DNA from: Fonsecaea monophora
Taxonomy: Eukaryota; Ascomycota; Eurotiomycetes; Chaetothyriales; Herpotrichiellaceae
Assembly: GCF_001642475.1 (NCBI RefSeq)
Contig: NW_019174075.1
Location: 1 to 64,000 of the forward strand
Length of the DNA stretch: 64,000 nucleotides
Direction: 5' to 3'
Of the stretch, positions 22,316-35,704 are shown piece by piece. The first letter of the stretch is position 1, and every line of letters begins with the position of its first letter. The translations under genes and the position numbers were made by a program. A model generated the notes under the pieces. That model was not told where the DNA came from. It did not search any database and worked only from the letters and a program-made list of their open reading frames with translations.

Positions 22316-25300
22316 TCAATGAAGCGACTTGAATTCGGGTTTGGTGTGCGTGTCACTCATCTCCATGCCCTTGTTGGTCATCATTGCGATGCCGCGCTTG
22401 TGCTGCTGCAACTGTCTAATGCCCTCTTCTACGGAATCCTCAACCACGTAGCGCGTAACATGCACGGCTTTTCGCTGGCCAATGCGGATGGTGCGGCCGA
22501 TAGCCTGGGCTTCGACGCTGGGGTTCCATTGCGGCTCGACAAGGAAGACACGGCTTGCGGCAACGATGTTCAGGCCGAAGGCACCCACGCCCGTGGTCAT
22601 GATCAGCACGGGGATGTACGGGTCGGTCTGAAAGCGATTGAGCATGTTCTGGCGGTGCTTGAATGAGTGCTCGCCATCGACCCGCTCGAATGGGATCCCC
22701 CACCATTGCAGGTATCGGCCGACCAGGTCCAGCGTCGTTGTCCAGCACGAGAAGACGATGCTCTTGTCGCCCGCAGCTGCAGCACTTCTTAGGTCCTTGG
22801 TCAGAGCAATCATCTTAGAAGAGAGTCCTGTGGAGCGGAGGTTGCCTTGGTGCGGCTGGGACTGGGAGATCTCTCCCGCCGCGGGTTGTTGATAACCAAG
22901 AGGTCGAAGCGTCGCCTCGCACACTGGACAATTGTCACCTGTGCCTTCTTTGCACTCAGAGCACAGTACATGTGCACAGACATTGGACAGGCTGGAAGCC
23001 CGGTTCGAGAGGACAGCGTATACTGTTTGTTCGCACGCTGAACACTTGACCTCGCCGTTGTCGCCTGCAGAGCTCAGAGCATCTTCTCGAGCATCCCGGA
23101 TGTTCCTGCTTTTAAGCCAATGGAACTGATGTTGGAAAGTCCCATGATTGCAGAGAAGGCGTAGTTGCAGCTGGATTTGAAACAAGCTGAATCTGGTTCG
23201 GCTCTCGGGCACCCCGACGAGCTGCTGCAATGTCCGCTTCATGTCCTCTCTTGTTTTTTTATACTGTGCTCGCTCTTCAGGGGATAACTGAATTCTGCTG
23301 ATCGTCTCTATGGGCATAGCCAGATTCAGATGATCCTTGGGACGTCTGATGCCGACCGAGTCGAAGAGTTGGACAAGATTCCGTTGGCCCTGCTGGCGCT
23401 GAATCCCCCCTTCGTGCCATGGGACCGTGATGAATTTGCGGAAGACTCCCGGTCTATCGAATGGGAATATCTTGATGAAGGCGAAGAGGGAGCCAATATC
23501 ATCTAAAGTGTTTTGTATAGGCGTGCCCGTCACACACCAGCGAAACTTTGCGTCAAGTTCGGCGACTCCCTTGTGTAGAAAAGTGGTATTTCTCCGAATG
23601 AAGTGTGCCTCGTCCAAAACGATGCGGTACCAAGTCACCTCTGTGGCAGGATTCGTTCGGCGATTGTCCGCGACGATTGTATGGTAAGTTGTCAAGACAA
23701 TGTCATGGTCGGCCACGACTCGAGGATCGCAGGTTCTCGCACTGCCGTGATATTTCAGGACTTTCAATGGCAAATTGACGCGTTTGTGAATCTCTTCTTC
23801 CCAAGAAGCCAGCAACAGCGGAGATGGCACAACGACCAACGTCGCCCTCGAAAGGATTTTGGTCGGGATGATCTCTTCTTCGATGTGGACGTCCGGGTCG
23901 TTGGACCATTTTCTTGCCTCACCCAGCGTCCGAACTATCAGTGCTAGAATCGAATAGGTCTTGCCCATGCCCATTTCATCGGCCAAAATACCGCCACCAG
24001 CTTCCACTGGCTCTGTCCGAGATTTCATGCCTGTAATTTTGTGCCGATACCTGTGCTCTGACTCAGCCCACGTAGCTTCCCATAGCTGAAATTCTTCTGG
24101 AATGGGGCCTGTCTCTCGTTGAATCATAAAGTCTAGAGCCTTTTCCTGGTGCTCTAGAAGTGGGGTGAGAAGGTGGGCATCACCGGCTAAGCCTTGGAGG
24201 TGCAAATTACGCGTCAGCATCGAGTACATCTGTTCGACCGAATCATGAAAGTCCGAGGCTCTAAGGCTGTGTTCAAACTGGTAGGGAATATCCAGCTCAC
24301 TTTGCTGGTGAGTGCCGAACTTCAAGACGTGCGGATTGTCGTATGTCGAGCCCGGGCTCAGCCAGTCAGGTCGTTGTAGCCATATCTTTTTCGCAGAAAA
24401 GTCACTACCAATAGAGCTTTGTAACTCTTCAGTCCCATATACGTTGATGTTGATGGTTGTAAGCGCGTCTCTCGCTCTTGTGGCGGCCCCGATATCTCTG
24501 AATGAGTCAGTCCTGTCGCGCACATTTGAGGCACAGCACGAAGACAGCGATGCCAAAATAGCTCGAGGATGGGAAATGGAGGTAGTCAAGAAAGAAAGCC
24601 GTTGCCACTCAGTTACAAGACTACAGGATACATTTCAGATGCACTTGTATGGATGACTTACTCGAGTATCGTCCTTCGGTGGGCCAGGGCCTCAAGATGG
24701 ATCTTTCGGGCTTTGACGTGGCCCGCCAATGCCTCAGTCAAGTGGAGGTTGAGTCTTGCAATTCGCATACCACCTGGGATGCAGATGAAAAGCTCATCAT
24801 CAATGCACACGATTTCCAGGATAAAATGCGTCCGAGCCTGAGTCGCATTCTCCCTTAGACATCGTGATACTTCAGACATGTTCCCTTGAAGCTGAGCATT
24901 TGCGCGGTAAATCTGCATGCAGAAATATCAGCCGCAGGCGTTGAGAGGGAGTCCTCCTCGGGCATTAGAGAGGTGATGTGTGGAGCGCAGGCAATCACTG
25001 ACCATGCCATAGCATCGATTGAAACCATCTTGTAGGGGACCGACGGCGTCTCCTCGGTCTATGCGCAACTCATCCGCATCCTCAAAGGGAGCAATCCCCA
25101 GATCCTTTGCGACCCAAGATTCGATATCGTCCTGCACGTCGTGGATAGCCGGAAAGATGTTATTTGTGTTGCTTCCTTCGACGTTGTCAACGTTGTAATC
25201 GGGGTGGCCGGGATTGCCAATAAGATCGTTCCAGACATGGTTCCAGTGACCAACACCAACATCAAGAGGTAATTCGGAGCCCCCATCAAGGCATTGCGAG

Positions 25301-25377
25301 TGCTGTGAGGAATGCGGCGGTAATGAGAAGGGCATGAAGGGGTCGAGGGAATCTCCTGTACGCTTGAATGATGTCAT
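22316..25377 (-). CDS. SNF2-family helicase with RING finger (Rad5/Rad16/HLTF type)
   Basis: Exons 25377-25003, 24912-24662, 24497-22316; 935 aa in frame. After an acidic N-terminus and a HIRAN-less linker, the SNF2 ATPase begins: motif I DEMGMGKT (about 380), Ia VVVPSPLL, motif II DEAH, motif III VTGTPIQN. A RING finger (CSACEQTVYAVL ... CAHVLCSEC ... CPVCEA) lies at about 690-740, between the two helicase lobes. The C-terminal lobe has SIVFSCWTTTLDLVG, MTTGVGAFGLN and the motif VI region QAIGRTIRIGQ. This layout is that of Rad5/Rad16-like DNA translocase/ubiquitin-ligase proteins in DNA repair and chromatin work; fungi carry many divergent paralogues and the exact one cannot be named. Two introns (90 and 164 nt) are needed to join the N-terminal exons. 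Confidence 0.92.
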
Positions 25378-25887
25378 GATGTAGGATCCGCAGTGAGTGT
25401 CTTGGATGGAACTTTTCGCGGACTATCGTAGTAACAGTTGTTGGTATTAGTATCATTGTCTCTTGAGTGCTGGTACACACGATCCAAAACCTCCATACGA
25501 CAAAAAAGCCAGTCATATCAGCCCAGAGAGAAAGCCTCGAGGATGCCACGCTGCTGCCCAAGTCAGCCTCATAGAAGGCATCCGTACTCCGCCTCCTGTA
25601 AGCTAGTCTGCTTCCTGCGCCCCGCGCCTGCGCCTGCACATGCCTCACTCTCAACCCTTGACCTGATCGTGCCACCTGTCCAGTATGCTCTAAAATTATG
25701 GAAACTCCCTCCGAGAATGTCCTGATGCTGCCCCAACTGTGATCGACGGAGCGATCTTCCGAAGCTTGAAGCGTCCTGAGGACATGCTCCATTTGATAGC
25801 GACGGATTCGGGGTATTGACGAGAAAAACGAACCATCATCGGTTGACTTGGTCAATGACCTTGTTTCCTATGTGCCGCTGATGTGCA
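25378..25887. other. Divergent promoter region, helicase and STAND genes
   Basis: A minus-strand open frame (25286-25855) overlaps the helicase start region but has no recognisable domain. This is most likely a bidirectional promoter. Confidence 0.45.
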
Positions 25888-28800
25888 ATGGCTGCAACAA
25901 CACAAAGCTCCTCAACTGCTCCTCATGCTTTCCAAGTCGAGCTGACAAAGTTCAAAAGTCGTTTGACAGGGAAGCAGTTGCAAAACTTCCGGTGCACATC
26001 TCTGAAGGACGTCGAGGATGCGGTCAATGAAATTCAGAGACGTCAAGATACAGAGCGAGGACTACGTAACTTGACTCGAATTCGGCGCTTCATAGAGGCG
26101 ATGGAGCAGTTTGGAAAGATCATCGAAGTCTTCGTCAATACTAATGATGTCCTTGCCTTTGTTTGGGGACCCTTGAAGTTCCTCCTCCTTGTCTCGAGCA
26201 CCTCAGCGGAATGCCTCGACAAGATTTTGGATGCCTACGAGCAAATCGGTGAATTATTACCCCTGCTCCAGCAGTACGAGTCGCTTTTTCAACAGCACCC
26301 AGAGATGCAAAAGGTTCTTGCCATGATGTACAAGGACATTCTTGAATTTCATCTGCCCGCAATTCGTGTCCTCGACCGGTCAGGTGAGCAATAGTGCGCA
26401 GTCACCGTTTCTCTTTTACTGACTTTCCTCGAGGTTGGAAGCATCTTTTTCGATCTGCATGGGGTGACTTCAATACAAAGTTTGAAGGAATTCTCCGGAA
26501 TCTCAATCGGCATGGACAATTGATTGCATCACAATTCAACCTGCTCCAGGCTCGTCAACACGAAGCACACCAAACAGAGGTACTCAGGGCAATCCTGGAT
26601 GTCGAGCAGGAGGTGCGCCTCGCACGAGAATTAATTGAAAAGGAACAAAAAATCCGTAAACAGGAGCAGTTATCTGCAATACGAGTCTGGATAGGGGGAA
26701 ATACCACTTGCGACTCGCATGAGTCAGCTATAAAAGCCCGCGAAGGGTATGCTCAGACGGGATTGTGGATCACACAGAAGGAAAAGATTTCCAGCTGGCT
26801 CGCAGACGACCTTCCCCGGTCCTCAATACTATGGATGCACGGCATTCCAGGCGCAGGTAAAGAAGGTACCGCTCCGAATGACATTTCACTGAATTGGTTT
26901 AGGGAAAACGATATTGGCGTCGATCATCATTCAAGCTTGCCTTGAAGCTTGCGTGAGTCATAATCAACACAGAGCAGCGTACTTTTATTGCAGACGTGAT
27001 GACGTGACAACAACCACTTGTGTTGGGATTTTGAAAGGTCTTCTCGCTCAACAATTGTATTGGTATAGGGGTGATGATGTCGGATCTGATCTCACACCTG
27101 ATCTCGTACCCTTTTTTGATGAGGAAAGGCGGAAAAGCTGTGAACCTGTCCTGTCTTCTGATCAGATCACAAAGAAGTTGTTCAAAACCGTCTCTGGAGA
27201 GGGCCAGCGCCAGTACATAGTCGTTGATGGTTTGGACGAATGCCGACAAGAGGAACGGAGGTCGCTACTCCCGTTTCTTACCTCTTTGGTCAAAGGAGTT
27301 GATGATCGAGAGCCGTCAAAGCTACGTGTTCTCATAATCAGTCAAGAAGATCCCGATATTAGAGGATTATTATCCTCTGCGGAGGAGTTTGCTATCACAC
27401 GCGATGACAACAGCCAGGACATTCGTGCCTTTGTGCAAGCATGGACAGTGAAGATCCAGGAGAAGTTTGGACTTGGCAACCAAGCATCGTCCCTGTTGGC
27501 TCAGCACACATGCGGTAATGCAGCTGGTATGCGTACTCTGTTTCCGAAGGCGTGGACTTGCTAATTTCCTAAAGGTCAGTTCTTGTTTGCCAAACTGGTC
27601 ATGGAAAACCTCCATCAGCAACTCGACCTTCGCGGCCTTCAGCGTGAACTTGAAACCGAGCGTTTCCCAAAGGAGTTGGCAGAAGCGTGAGTATCGTTGG
27701 TTCCACTTCTGTGGCCGATACCCCTGGATTGCTCGTCATTGGTTGCACCTATCTATACACTGTGTGAATGTTTTGTGTCTGCGCTGACGTTGGAACTCTT
27801 GGTAGGTATGATCGAATTATTGAACGCATCAAGCAACGGCATGGAGGGGTTGCACAATCATGGCGCAGAATACAAGAATTTTTAGGGTGGATGATTTGTG
27901 CCACTCGACCGCTCAAGTGGCATGAAATTCAGGGTGCAATGTCGATATGTCTTGACGAACAGCAAGTAGACCTTTGGACATGTCAGTTGCGGGTAACCGC
28001 CCGCGAATTGTGCGCACCTTTGGTGACGGTGAGCGGAGGCCGTGTAGTTCTCGTGCATGGCACGGCCAAGAGGTACGTACTATAGTACTGCTTAGCTTTT
28101 GGGGATAAACTAATCCTCGTCAAGATATATTATGCAGTCAGGTCACATCGATCTTCTGGCTATGGAATGCAGGCTGGCGAGCTCATGCTTGGGATACCTC
28201 GCTTACCCTTTGTTTGACGGAGCTGTTCTGGAGGAAGACGTACTCGACGGATCGTATGCCTTTGCGGACTATGCAGTTGCGAGATGGATGAACCATTTCG
28301 ATACGATACTCGTTCAGTTGGGGGCAGTGACTGACATCCAATTCAATACACACCAGACTGAGGTGCAAGAGCTCTGGGAAGCAGCGGAGAGCATGCTACG
28401 AGCCATACGGGAGGGTGGAGACGACCTTGAAATCAACCTCTCAGAGGCCAGAGCGTTGCAGCTGCAAGTCAGCCTGGGGCCTGATATCTGTCGCCGACTC
28501 ATAGACTTTGAGGGCGCCGCAGATGGATTTCAGTCTCTTTGGACTCACACCGTTCTGTATCGGAGCAAGGACGCTGATAAGCGTGGCGAAATCAGTCTGG
28601 CGAGGCTTCGAAATGCGATGGGCGGCATCCGCAGGTCACTGGAAGAGTTCTTTACGAACAGAGACTTGAGTGCTGAAACTCTCGAGAGGGTAAAATCACA
28701 TTACGGCACCAAGTGTTTCCGATGCCCGAAGGTCACCTGCTTCTACTTTCACGAAGGGTTTACTGACGCAGAAACACGAGAAAGACATGTTCGCAGACAC

Positions 28801-29130
28801 GAGCGGCCATTTCAGTGTGTTGTGGTAGACTGCGATGTGTCGGACGTTGGATTTGGATCTAAGAAGGACCTTGAGAACCACATGCAGAGCTTCCATCCAA
28901 ACACCGAGATCAAAGCTCAGCTCTTCAAGGAAATACAGACACCGAAACCCGGCCGTGCGAGGTTTGAGTGTGGAGAGTGCGGGAAGAGCTTTGTCCGTGC
29001 GTGGATATTGAGGGACCATCAACGAGCGCACAGAGACCAAAGGGACTACATGTGCGCCCGTTGTGGCAAGGGGTTTGTGAGGAAAAACGATTGCAAGAGA
29101 CATGAGAAAAACCACGAGAACCGACCATGA
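25888..29130 (+). CDS. STAND (NACHT-type) NTPase with C-terminal C2H2 zinc fingers
   Basis: Six exons: 25888-26383, 26434-26856, 26903-27526, 27575-27686, 27806-28072, 28125-29130; 975 aa in frame. The N-terminal helical domain (FVNTNDVLAFVWGPLKFLL) is of the DUF7708 kind often found in fungal NLR-like proteins. A coiled linker follows, then the NTPase: P-loop GIPGAGKT (about 301-308, split by an intron), Walker B-like YIVVDGLDECRQ, LRVLIISQEDPDI, and a winged-helix-like region with LGWMICATRPLKWHEIQ and VLVHGTAKRYI. In place of ankyrin, WD40 or TPR repeats the C-terminus has Cys/His fingers: CFRC...C...HVRRH (about 837), then classical C2H2 CGECGKSFVRAWILRDHQRAH-like and CARCGKGF...HEKNH (about 922-970). 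It is presumed to be a signalling ATPase of non-self recognition or regulation; ligand unknown. Confidence 0.9.
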
Positions 29131-30589
29131 TATGAGGGAGAGGAGCGCCTATTCAGGGATAGGGTTATTCTTCATTTTGATGCATTAGGCCGGATTCACG
29201 ATTCGCTTGAATACAAACAGATGATAATGATGCTCACCTACCAATTTGTCCGTACCTCGTTCTCTCAGGAGCCTTGATCAATAACACCGAGTGTTTACCG
29301 AGAACACTGCACGAGACAACCGTTCCAAGTGCTACTGCCTCAGTGGCAATGCACTTTTAGCGCCCCTGCTCGAGTGTGCCTGAGCCTGGGCTGGGGGACG
29401 CCTAGCACGGGGGTTCCAACTTGCTGCAACACGTGGCCCTCGCTGTGGGGGTGGTCTTTCTAACCCATTTCATGCTATTGGGTTTTTGGCATCCATGAGT
29501 GCCTGAGTGCCTATTAGTTGACGAGGCGTCTTTTATGTACAGCAGCACTGCACCATGGGGGAAAGAGTGAGAACTGGGTTCCTATAATAACTATACCATA
29601 TGCTTTAATATACTTGACATTGTACTTTGTGTTTCCTTTTAGCCCTTGACTCCTAGTCATGACATAGTGTGTACCGAGTGGATATCAGATCACTCTACGA
29701 GGGAGATTGTGCAGATATGTCGGAAAAGGGCAATCAGGCTGAAGAAGTAGGGATGGAAACAAAGAGCGATCTGGAAGTTTACGCTTTGGGCACGAAAACG
29801 AAGACACATGGGATCTTAGTGGTGGCTGGCTACTGGCCATGCAGAATAAAATTGACATAGAATGTCTCAATATCTCAAATTTCCAACGAAGAGTGCAACG
29901 TAACAATTGTATTAGTTAACCTGTTCCACGCGGACATGAATGGTATCGTGCTCCAGGGGTGAGAATATGAATGGCAAGAGGTTGTTGAATACCTCTGCAC
30001 ACGGAAGTACCTCGGCTCTTGTGGCCTCTGCCTCGTTGTTGGGATCGGAGCGAAGGCGGACAGGAAACAAGGAAACGAGGCCACACTGGCGCATGGAGTT
30101 GTATTGACTCTCCACTGCCTTAATGACGTCTGGATTGTGTTGATCTATCTCTGTCTAACTAAGAGAGAGAGGGGAGAGGTGAGCTACATGGTATAGAAGC
30201 AGGTAGGCAGGCCATCCTAATAGGGATGGACGCTAAGCGCTAGGTGTTACGTCAGGCGGTCAACGGCCTCGAGGTTGCCTTCTATCCCTTCACTGCAAAT
30301 TTAGCGTCCTAGAGCTCCTGCAAGCGAGTACGAGGTGCAGGACAGAGGCCTACCACGTCCGCAGGGTGACAGAGCCAAGACGCTAAAGCATGATGGCGGC
30401 TCGGCGAGTTGAAAAATATGTGGGGCGGCTCGTGCCGCTGTATCTGCCCCCCACAGCCACACCGAACCACCTGCGCGCTGCGCCACGCTTGATTGATCAC
30501 ATCACTCAACACCTTCGATTGGGCGCCGAGTCAACCAGATCTTTCCGTAGATCCTGCACTCTGACCTTCCTTGCTCTGTTCGGTGTCCA
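29131..30589. other. Intergenic region
   Basis: About 1.46 kb with no supported gene. Short purine-rich (gagagagaggggag, 30160-30180) and direct-word patterns are present but nothing structured. Confidence 0.5.
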
Positions 30590-32990
30590 ATGGACATCTC
30601 TCAACAAGAGAATGCCAATGGTTGTCTCGACCAATTCTGCGACTCGCAATTCTGCCAATTGCTGGCCGCGCTGCAATTCAACCAGGACTCCAACGCATTT
30701 GACGTCCTCGGTCAAACTCTGCGCCAGCGATTCCCCCATGTGGTTTCATCATTCTATGAGCTGGAGATAGGGTCGTTCCAAACAATTGCAGCCAGAGAGC
30801 ATTGCCCGTCGTGCAGATTCAATCTCGCCATCCTCGAAAGCTGCCCTCAGCACAGAGGGCCTCCGGACACGGTATACTTTGCATCGTTTCCCAGAGGGCA
30901 CTTCCGGTTCAACCTTGCCTACCACAAGCCTAATGGCCGAGTCCACTACCTGATGAGCAAGTTCGGGGAACAGATCACATTCCTCGCGAACCATTGTATC
31001 CATGTTCCCGAGGCGGGAAGACTCGTGGACCTCAAAGGTGTTGATTACCAACGCATGAAATCCTGGCTCGCACTCTGCGAGAAGCTTCACGATGTCTGCC
31101 CGTCCACAGCAAATGGGGAGAGCCGACATCGCCAGAATCTTCTCCCTCATCTCCGCGTTGTCGACGTTCAGGAAATGTGTCTAACGGACATTCCATGGGC
31201 GGAGAAGTATGTCGCCCTAAGCTATGTGTGGGGAGGGGCAAGTCCTCCTCGCCTTCTGAAAGATGAGCTGGACATGTGGAAGGTTCCCAATTCTATGCAA
31301 ACTCGGGCACATACGTTTCCCCAGACCATCCGCGACTCCATGGAGGTGGTCAAGAGGCTCGGCTTGCGGTATTTCTGGTTCGACTCACTGTGCCTGTTGC
31401 AGGATGACCTCGATGACCTTCGGAAAAACATCAGCAACATGGACATGATCTATGAGAGGGCATATGTGACTCTTGTGGCTGCCAACAGTCCCAGTGCGGA
31501 TGGGGGGCTGCCGGGTGTTGGAAGGCCGCGCACCCCGAACCAGATGGTACATTACATAAAGCCCGATATCAGTCTGATCAGCGTGGCGCCCCTGGACGCC
31601 CACTTGAAAACAGCGGTATGGTCGACGCGCGGTTGGACGTATGAGTATTCTTTTGATTTCCCCCCAGTGCAAGCAATCTCCTGTCTAGCCTTCTGCTAAC
31701 AATCGTCGACGCAGGCTCCAGGAACAGCATCTCTCGCGCCGAACAATGAATTTTGTCAATGGCCAAGTCTATTTTCGCTGTCGGGAGCGCATCTGGTCCG
31801 AGGAGCTGTGTCGTGACACGGCGCCTCAGACCCGGAATCCCCTTGAATGGGGTACCAACTACATCGCCCTGGCACGACAAGGCATGGATGAGATGGAGTA
31901 TCTCTTGGAACCATACGACTTCCTCTTCAGCGCCCTGGAGGAATTCCAAAAGCGCAAAATTACCCTGGATGGTGACGCGCTCAATGCCATGTCTGGTTTC
32001 CTCCAGCGTGTAGCCGACGCCGGCGAGACGGGCATGATCGAAGGCCTTCCCGTCAAGCTCCTCCCCGTAGCCATGATCTTTCGGAACCGTGCAGACAATC
32101 CGGCGCTGTCTTCGGACGTGCGGCGTAGGTCGGAGTTTCCGAGCTGGTCGTGGGCAGGCTGGCGGGCACCATCATTCTGGGACTATTGGAAAGAGATAGG
32201 GATCACAGAAGGCGAGGATGAGTTCCTCGACTGGCTCTCCGGTGCCAACTGGATCACCTGGTCCGCGTCCAGGCCGGGTAGTGAGCCTGAGGTGATTCAT
32301 GATCCATCCACAATTAGACACCAGTTTGACATGGACGACGAAGGGAATGCGAACACAGAAGGCAAACTCAAAACCATGGAAGCACATGAAGAGATTCATC
32401 AAAGAACTCGCGCATTCGATCATGTCCCGTGGGCTGCACGAAACCCCGTGGCAATACCGTCGAATATACCATACACGCTCTTGACTTTTCAGACGGTCGT
32501 TATCCGCATGGCCATTGCTGCTCCTGCGCCAGATTCAGGTTCTTACTGCCAGTTTTCCATCCTGGACAGCACCGGGTCAATATGCGGAGAAGTCGTTCCG
32601 GACTTCCTCCCCAAGTTTGAAGCTACAAGGAGCCATGCTGTCACCGATGCTGGAGCTGACACTACATCTGACGCAGACATAGATGAAGAGCTACATGCCG
32701 GGGAAAGAACGCATTCGCCCTTTCCGAAGGATTCTCTGTCTGAGTTCCTCGTCCTCGCCGAACGCCACCACAAACCAAACCTCAACGCCGCCGCTCCCGG
32801 AGACGACGACTACGACGACGCCTTTGCGAATCTGGTGGAGAAGGTCTCCTACTGGGTCATCATGGTCGAGTACCTGCCTGAGAAGGCGGTCTATGAGCGA
32901 CGAGGCATCGGTCATGTGCTGAAGGCTTCGGTGCTGGACGGGAGGACGTTTGCGCCCGGGCCTGAATGGAGGGAGATTGTGCTGGGTTGA
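30590..32990 (+). CDS. HET-domain (heterokaryon incompatibility type) protein
   Basis: Exons 30590-31644 and 31715-32990; 776 aa. The HET domain spans about residues 205-360: YVALSYVWGG, FPQTIRDSMEVVKRLGLRYFWFDSL (split here as TIRDSMEVVKRLGLRYFW and DSLCLL), IYERAYVTLVAANS and the conserved STRGWTYELQEQHLSRR, which is formed across the intron. The rest is a long variable region with WSWAGWRAPSFWDYW and an acidic D-rich stretch. HET domains trigger programmed cell death during fusion with genetically different hyphae, but most members are uncharacterised. The donor GAGTATTC at 31645 is acceptable rather than ideal; the frame match supports it. Confidence 0.9.
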
Positions 32991-33955
32991 ATGAACGAGA
33001 TGGAAAGAGTCTAGGTTGGTTGGCCTGGAGACAAAGTTGGGAATGAGATTGAGTTTTTGTGGAATGGAGGCCATTGTTCTGTGCTGCGCTGTGCTGTGCT
33101 GTGTGGTGGGAGGACGGTATGACAGATGGATGGGATATAGCTACTCTCTTGGGCTGCGAAACACTCGAGTAATGGCTGCGGATGCACACATTGCAAGTCA
33201 GGAGCACCTCACGTTCGACATGAACGATCTTGACGATGTTGATGAGGTTATCGAAGTAAATGAGCACGATCCACTATGGTATCGAATGATCAAGAAACGA
33301 CAATTGACGACTAACGAACGATATATGATATATGGTATATGACATATGACATATGATGAATGATGAATGATGAATGATACAGCGCTACTATCCTCATTGC
33401 CTCGTCTCATGCATTCTTCAGTCGTGTACGTTCCTAGTCAACGAGAGGCATCCGACGACGAGGTTTTATGATAAAATACAAAGTAAGTAACTAAGTAATT
33501 GGTCCTGTTTCCCCCTTTTTCAAGTTTTGTCGCAGTAAGAAAGGAAAGGAAAGTCCTATACCACGATCACGATCACGACCACGACCACCATTACCATCGC
33601 CATCATATCCGTCGCCCATCATCACCAACGCCGTACCGTACCGTACCTTGCCATATAACGCCCATACCAGGCTGAGCTAAGCCATATATATGTATTTATA
33701 AAGTAGCTGGATGTATAAGAATGCCAAAGCCGTTTGTTCCTCGCATGTTTTTATTCTCTGTTCCGATCAAGTCCATGTTTTCAATCGCAATATCCAATTC
33801 TAATCCCAAGACCGGCCCCCCCAACTCCATGGCCAAATCCGACCGAACCCAACTAGAAAAGACTAATCAACCCTAACGAACAAGGACCAAGAAACTCCCA
33901 CCCCCAAAAGAAAAGAAAAAAAAAAAAGATGGCGTGAGGGGGGAGGAAAGATTAG
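32991..33955. other. Intergenic region with simple repeats
   Basis: Contains CTGTG-type repeats near 33085, an ATATGA/ATGAATG-type tract (33321-33378), acgatcacgaccacgacc near 33565, and ccgtaccgtacc near 33637. No gene. Confidence 0.55.
33321..33378. repeat. Compound ATATGA/TGAA simple repeat
   Basis: Short tandem units atatgac, then gatgaat repeated three times; low complexity only. Confidence 0.75.
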
Positions 33956-35704
33956 CTAGCCAGTAAACCTACTCCGCGCCCTCAGCCTCGCGCCGTAAAA
34001 GTACAGGCCGTACATGCCAAAGATGCCCACGACAGACAGGCCCGCGACGAGGGAGACGCCCCGATCGATGCCGAGGCGCGAGTACATCTGGCGCGAGAAC
34101 TGGACGAAGGCGGCAGCCAGCAGCGAGCGGGCGCAGTCGTTTGCGGCGAACAGGCTGGCGACGTGGCGCGGGTAGGACAGCGGGACGTAGCAGATCAGGG
34201 CCTGGAAGATGAAAAAGGTCGAGAAGGCGAAGATGGCGATGCCCAGCGTCGGCACGATCCAGTGGACACTCGCTCGGGCGGTCCACGCGAAGAGTAACAG
34301 GCCGATGGGGGGACCCCAGACGCCAAACAGGCCCGGCAGGAGCCACTGCTCTTGTGCGACGGGGGCGCCTTTCTCGCGGTGGTGGATCCGCGCCCGCGGG
34401 ATAAAGTGGTACGTGATATACACGTAATACAAGGCGAGGCCGCAGATGCAGCCGACGGTCAGGGAGGTGAAGACCAGGCCCATCCCGCCTAGCGACATGC
34501 CGTACGTGCCGAGGTAGACGAGCGGAAAGGCCTCGAAGAACGAGTAGTAGGTCGCGTAGACGATGGAGCCGTAGACGCAGGCGTACAGGATCGCCGGGTC
34601 CTTGGCCGTGATTTCCAGCGGCTTGTTGAGTGCCTCATGCAGCATCTTGCCAAAAGCGAGGGGCGTGAGCTCGCACGGCGCTTTGTAGCTGTTGTTGCCC
34701 GTGGCTTTGCGGAGGCGTTGGGCCCGCCGGAGCAGGATGGTTTGAGGGGATGTCTCGGGCAGGAAAGGGAGGAAGACCAACACCACGCCGCCCATTATCA
34801 CCACCTCGTACAGCGGCCAGCGCCAGTTCTCGGTCACGGCGTAGCCCGCCAGCAAAGGCCCGAACGCCGGCCCGCAGTACATGCTCGCCACCCACCAGAT
34901 GTAGCCGTAGGGGGCGCTGTACATGTCGTAGACGTCGTCGATCGAGGCCGCCCCGCTGGCGAGGCACGGACTGCCGAACCAGCCCTGGAGGAAACGCAGG
35001 ATGATCAACCCCGGGAAATTGTCCACAAAGGCGAGACCGATGGAGACCAGGAAGAAGGCTATGAACGAGTACAGGTACGGCGGGTTCCGGCCGATACTGG
35101 CGACTTCACTGAGCGGCGAGAAGAACATGGGGCCAGTGCCGTCTATTTTGGAGGATATCAGTATTTGAATCCCTTCTTAGAGGGAGTGGGTCAACAACGT
35201 ACAGCCAACGACATACATGGACAGACCAAGACTGGCGACAACCACGGAGACATTGTATCGCTCGACAATGTAGCCCGCGGTGGGGGTGATGATCGAGGCG
35301 GTGCAGTAGACGACAAAGGTGTAGACGTTGATCAGGGTGACAGTCCACGTCTTCTTCGCGGCCGACCAATTCCGCGGGTTGTCCGTGTCGTCGTCGGCAA
35401 AGGACACCACGATCGGCTCCGTCAGGGCTTTTTGGGACATGGCGCTCGAGACTTCGTCCGGGGGAGTGGCCAGTCTGAGTGAGGAGGCGCTCGGGAGGCT
35501 CTTTTCGAGGTCCTTTTCGAGGTCCGTTTCGCTGGCGTCATCGTGGTCGTGATCCTCTTCGTCCAAAGGAGGGAGGACTTCCTGAGAGACGAATGGCAGG
35601 CTGGGTAGTTCAAAGCCAGTGACTTCCTCGGGATAGTACAGCCACGACTTGAACCCGATCAGACGCAGGAACTGGCCCGCGGGGGTGTCTCTGAGGGACG
35701 ACAT
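33956..35704 (-). CDS. MFS transporter, DHA1 drug:H+ antiporter type
   Basis: Exons 35704-35203 and 35142-33956; 562 aa. A long acidic cytosolic N-terminus ends in DDDTDNPRNWS, the signature that precedes helix 1 in Flr1/Mdr1/Tpo-like DHA1 carriers. Twelve predicted helices follow, with SPLSEVASIGRNPPY after helix 2 (motif A region, spliced as GTGPMFFSPLSE), ILRFLQGWFGSP in helix 4 and GPAFGPLLAGYAVTENWRWP (motif C and after). The likely role is export of a toxic or self-made small molecule across the plasma membrane; the substrate is unknown. The gene is GC-rich like the BCS1-like gene. The 60-nt intron lies between helices 2 and 3. It could serve a nearby biosynthetic locus but nothing links it firmly. 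Confidence 0.93.

Noticed and set aside
25286..25855. 189-codon frame upstream of the helicase
   Set aside because: Overlaps the helicase first exon in another frame and has no recognisable domain; better read as promoter.
34637..35482. 281-codon frame antisense to the MFS exporter
   Set aside because: Mirror of a GC-rich coding region; no domain, and it spans the MFS intron.
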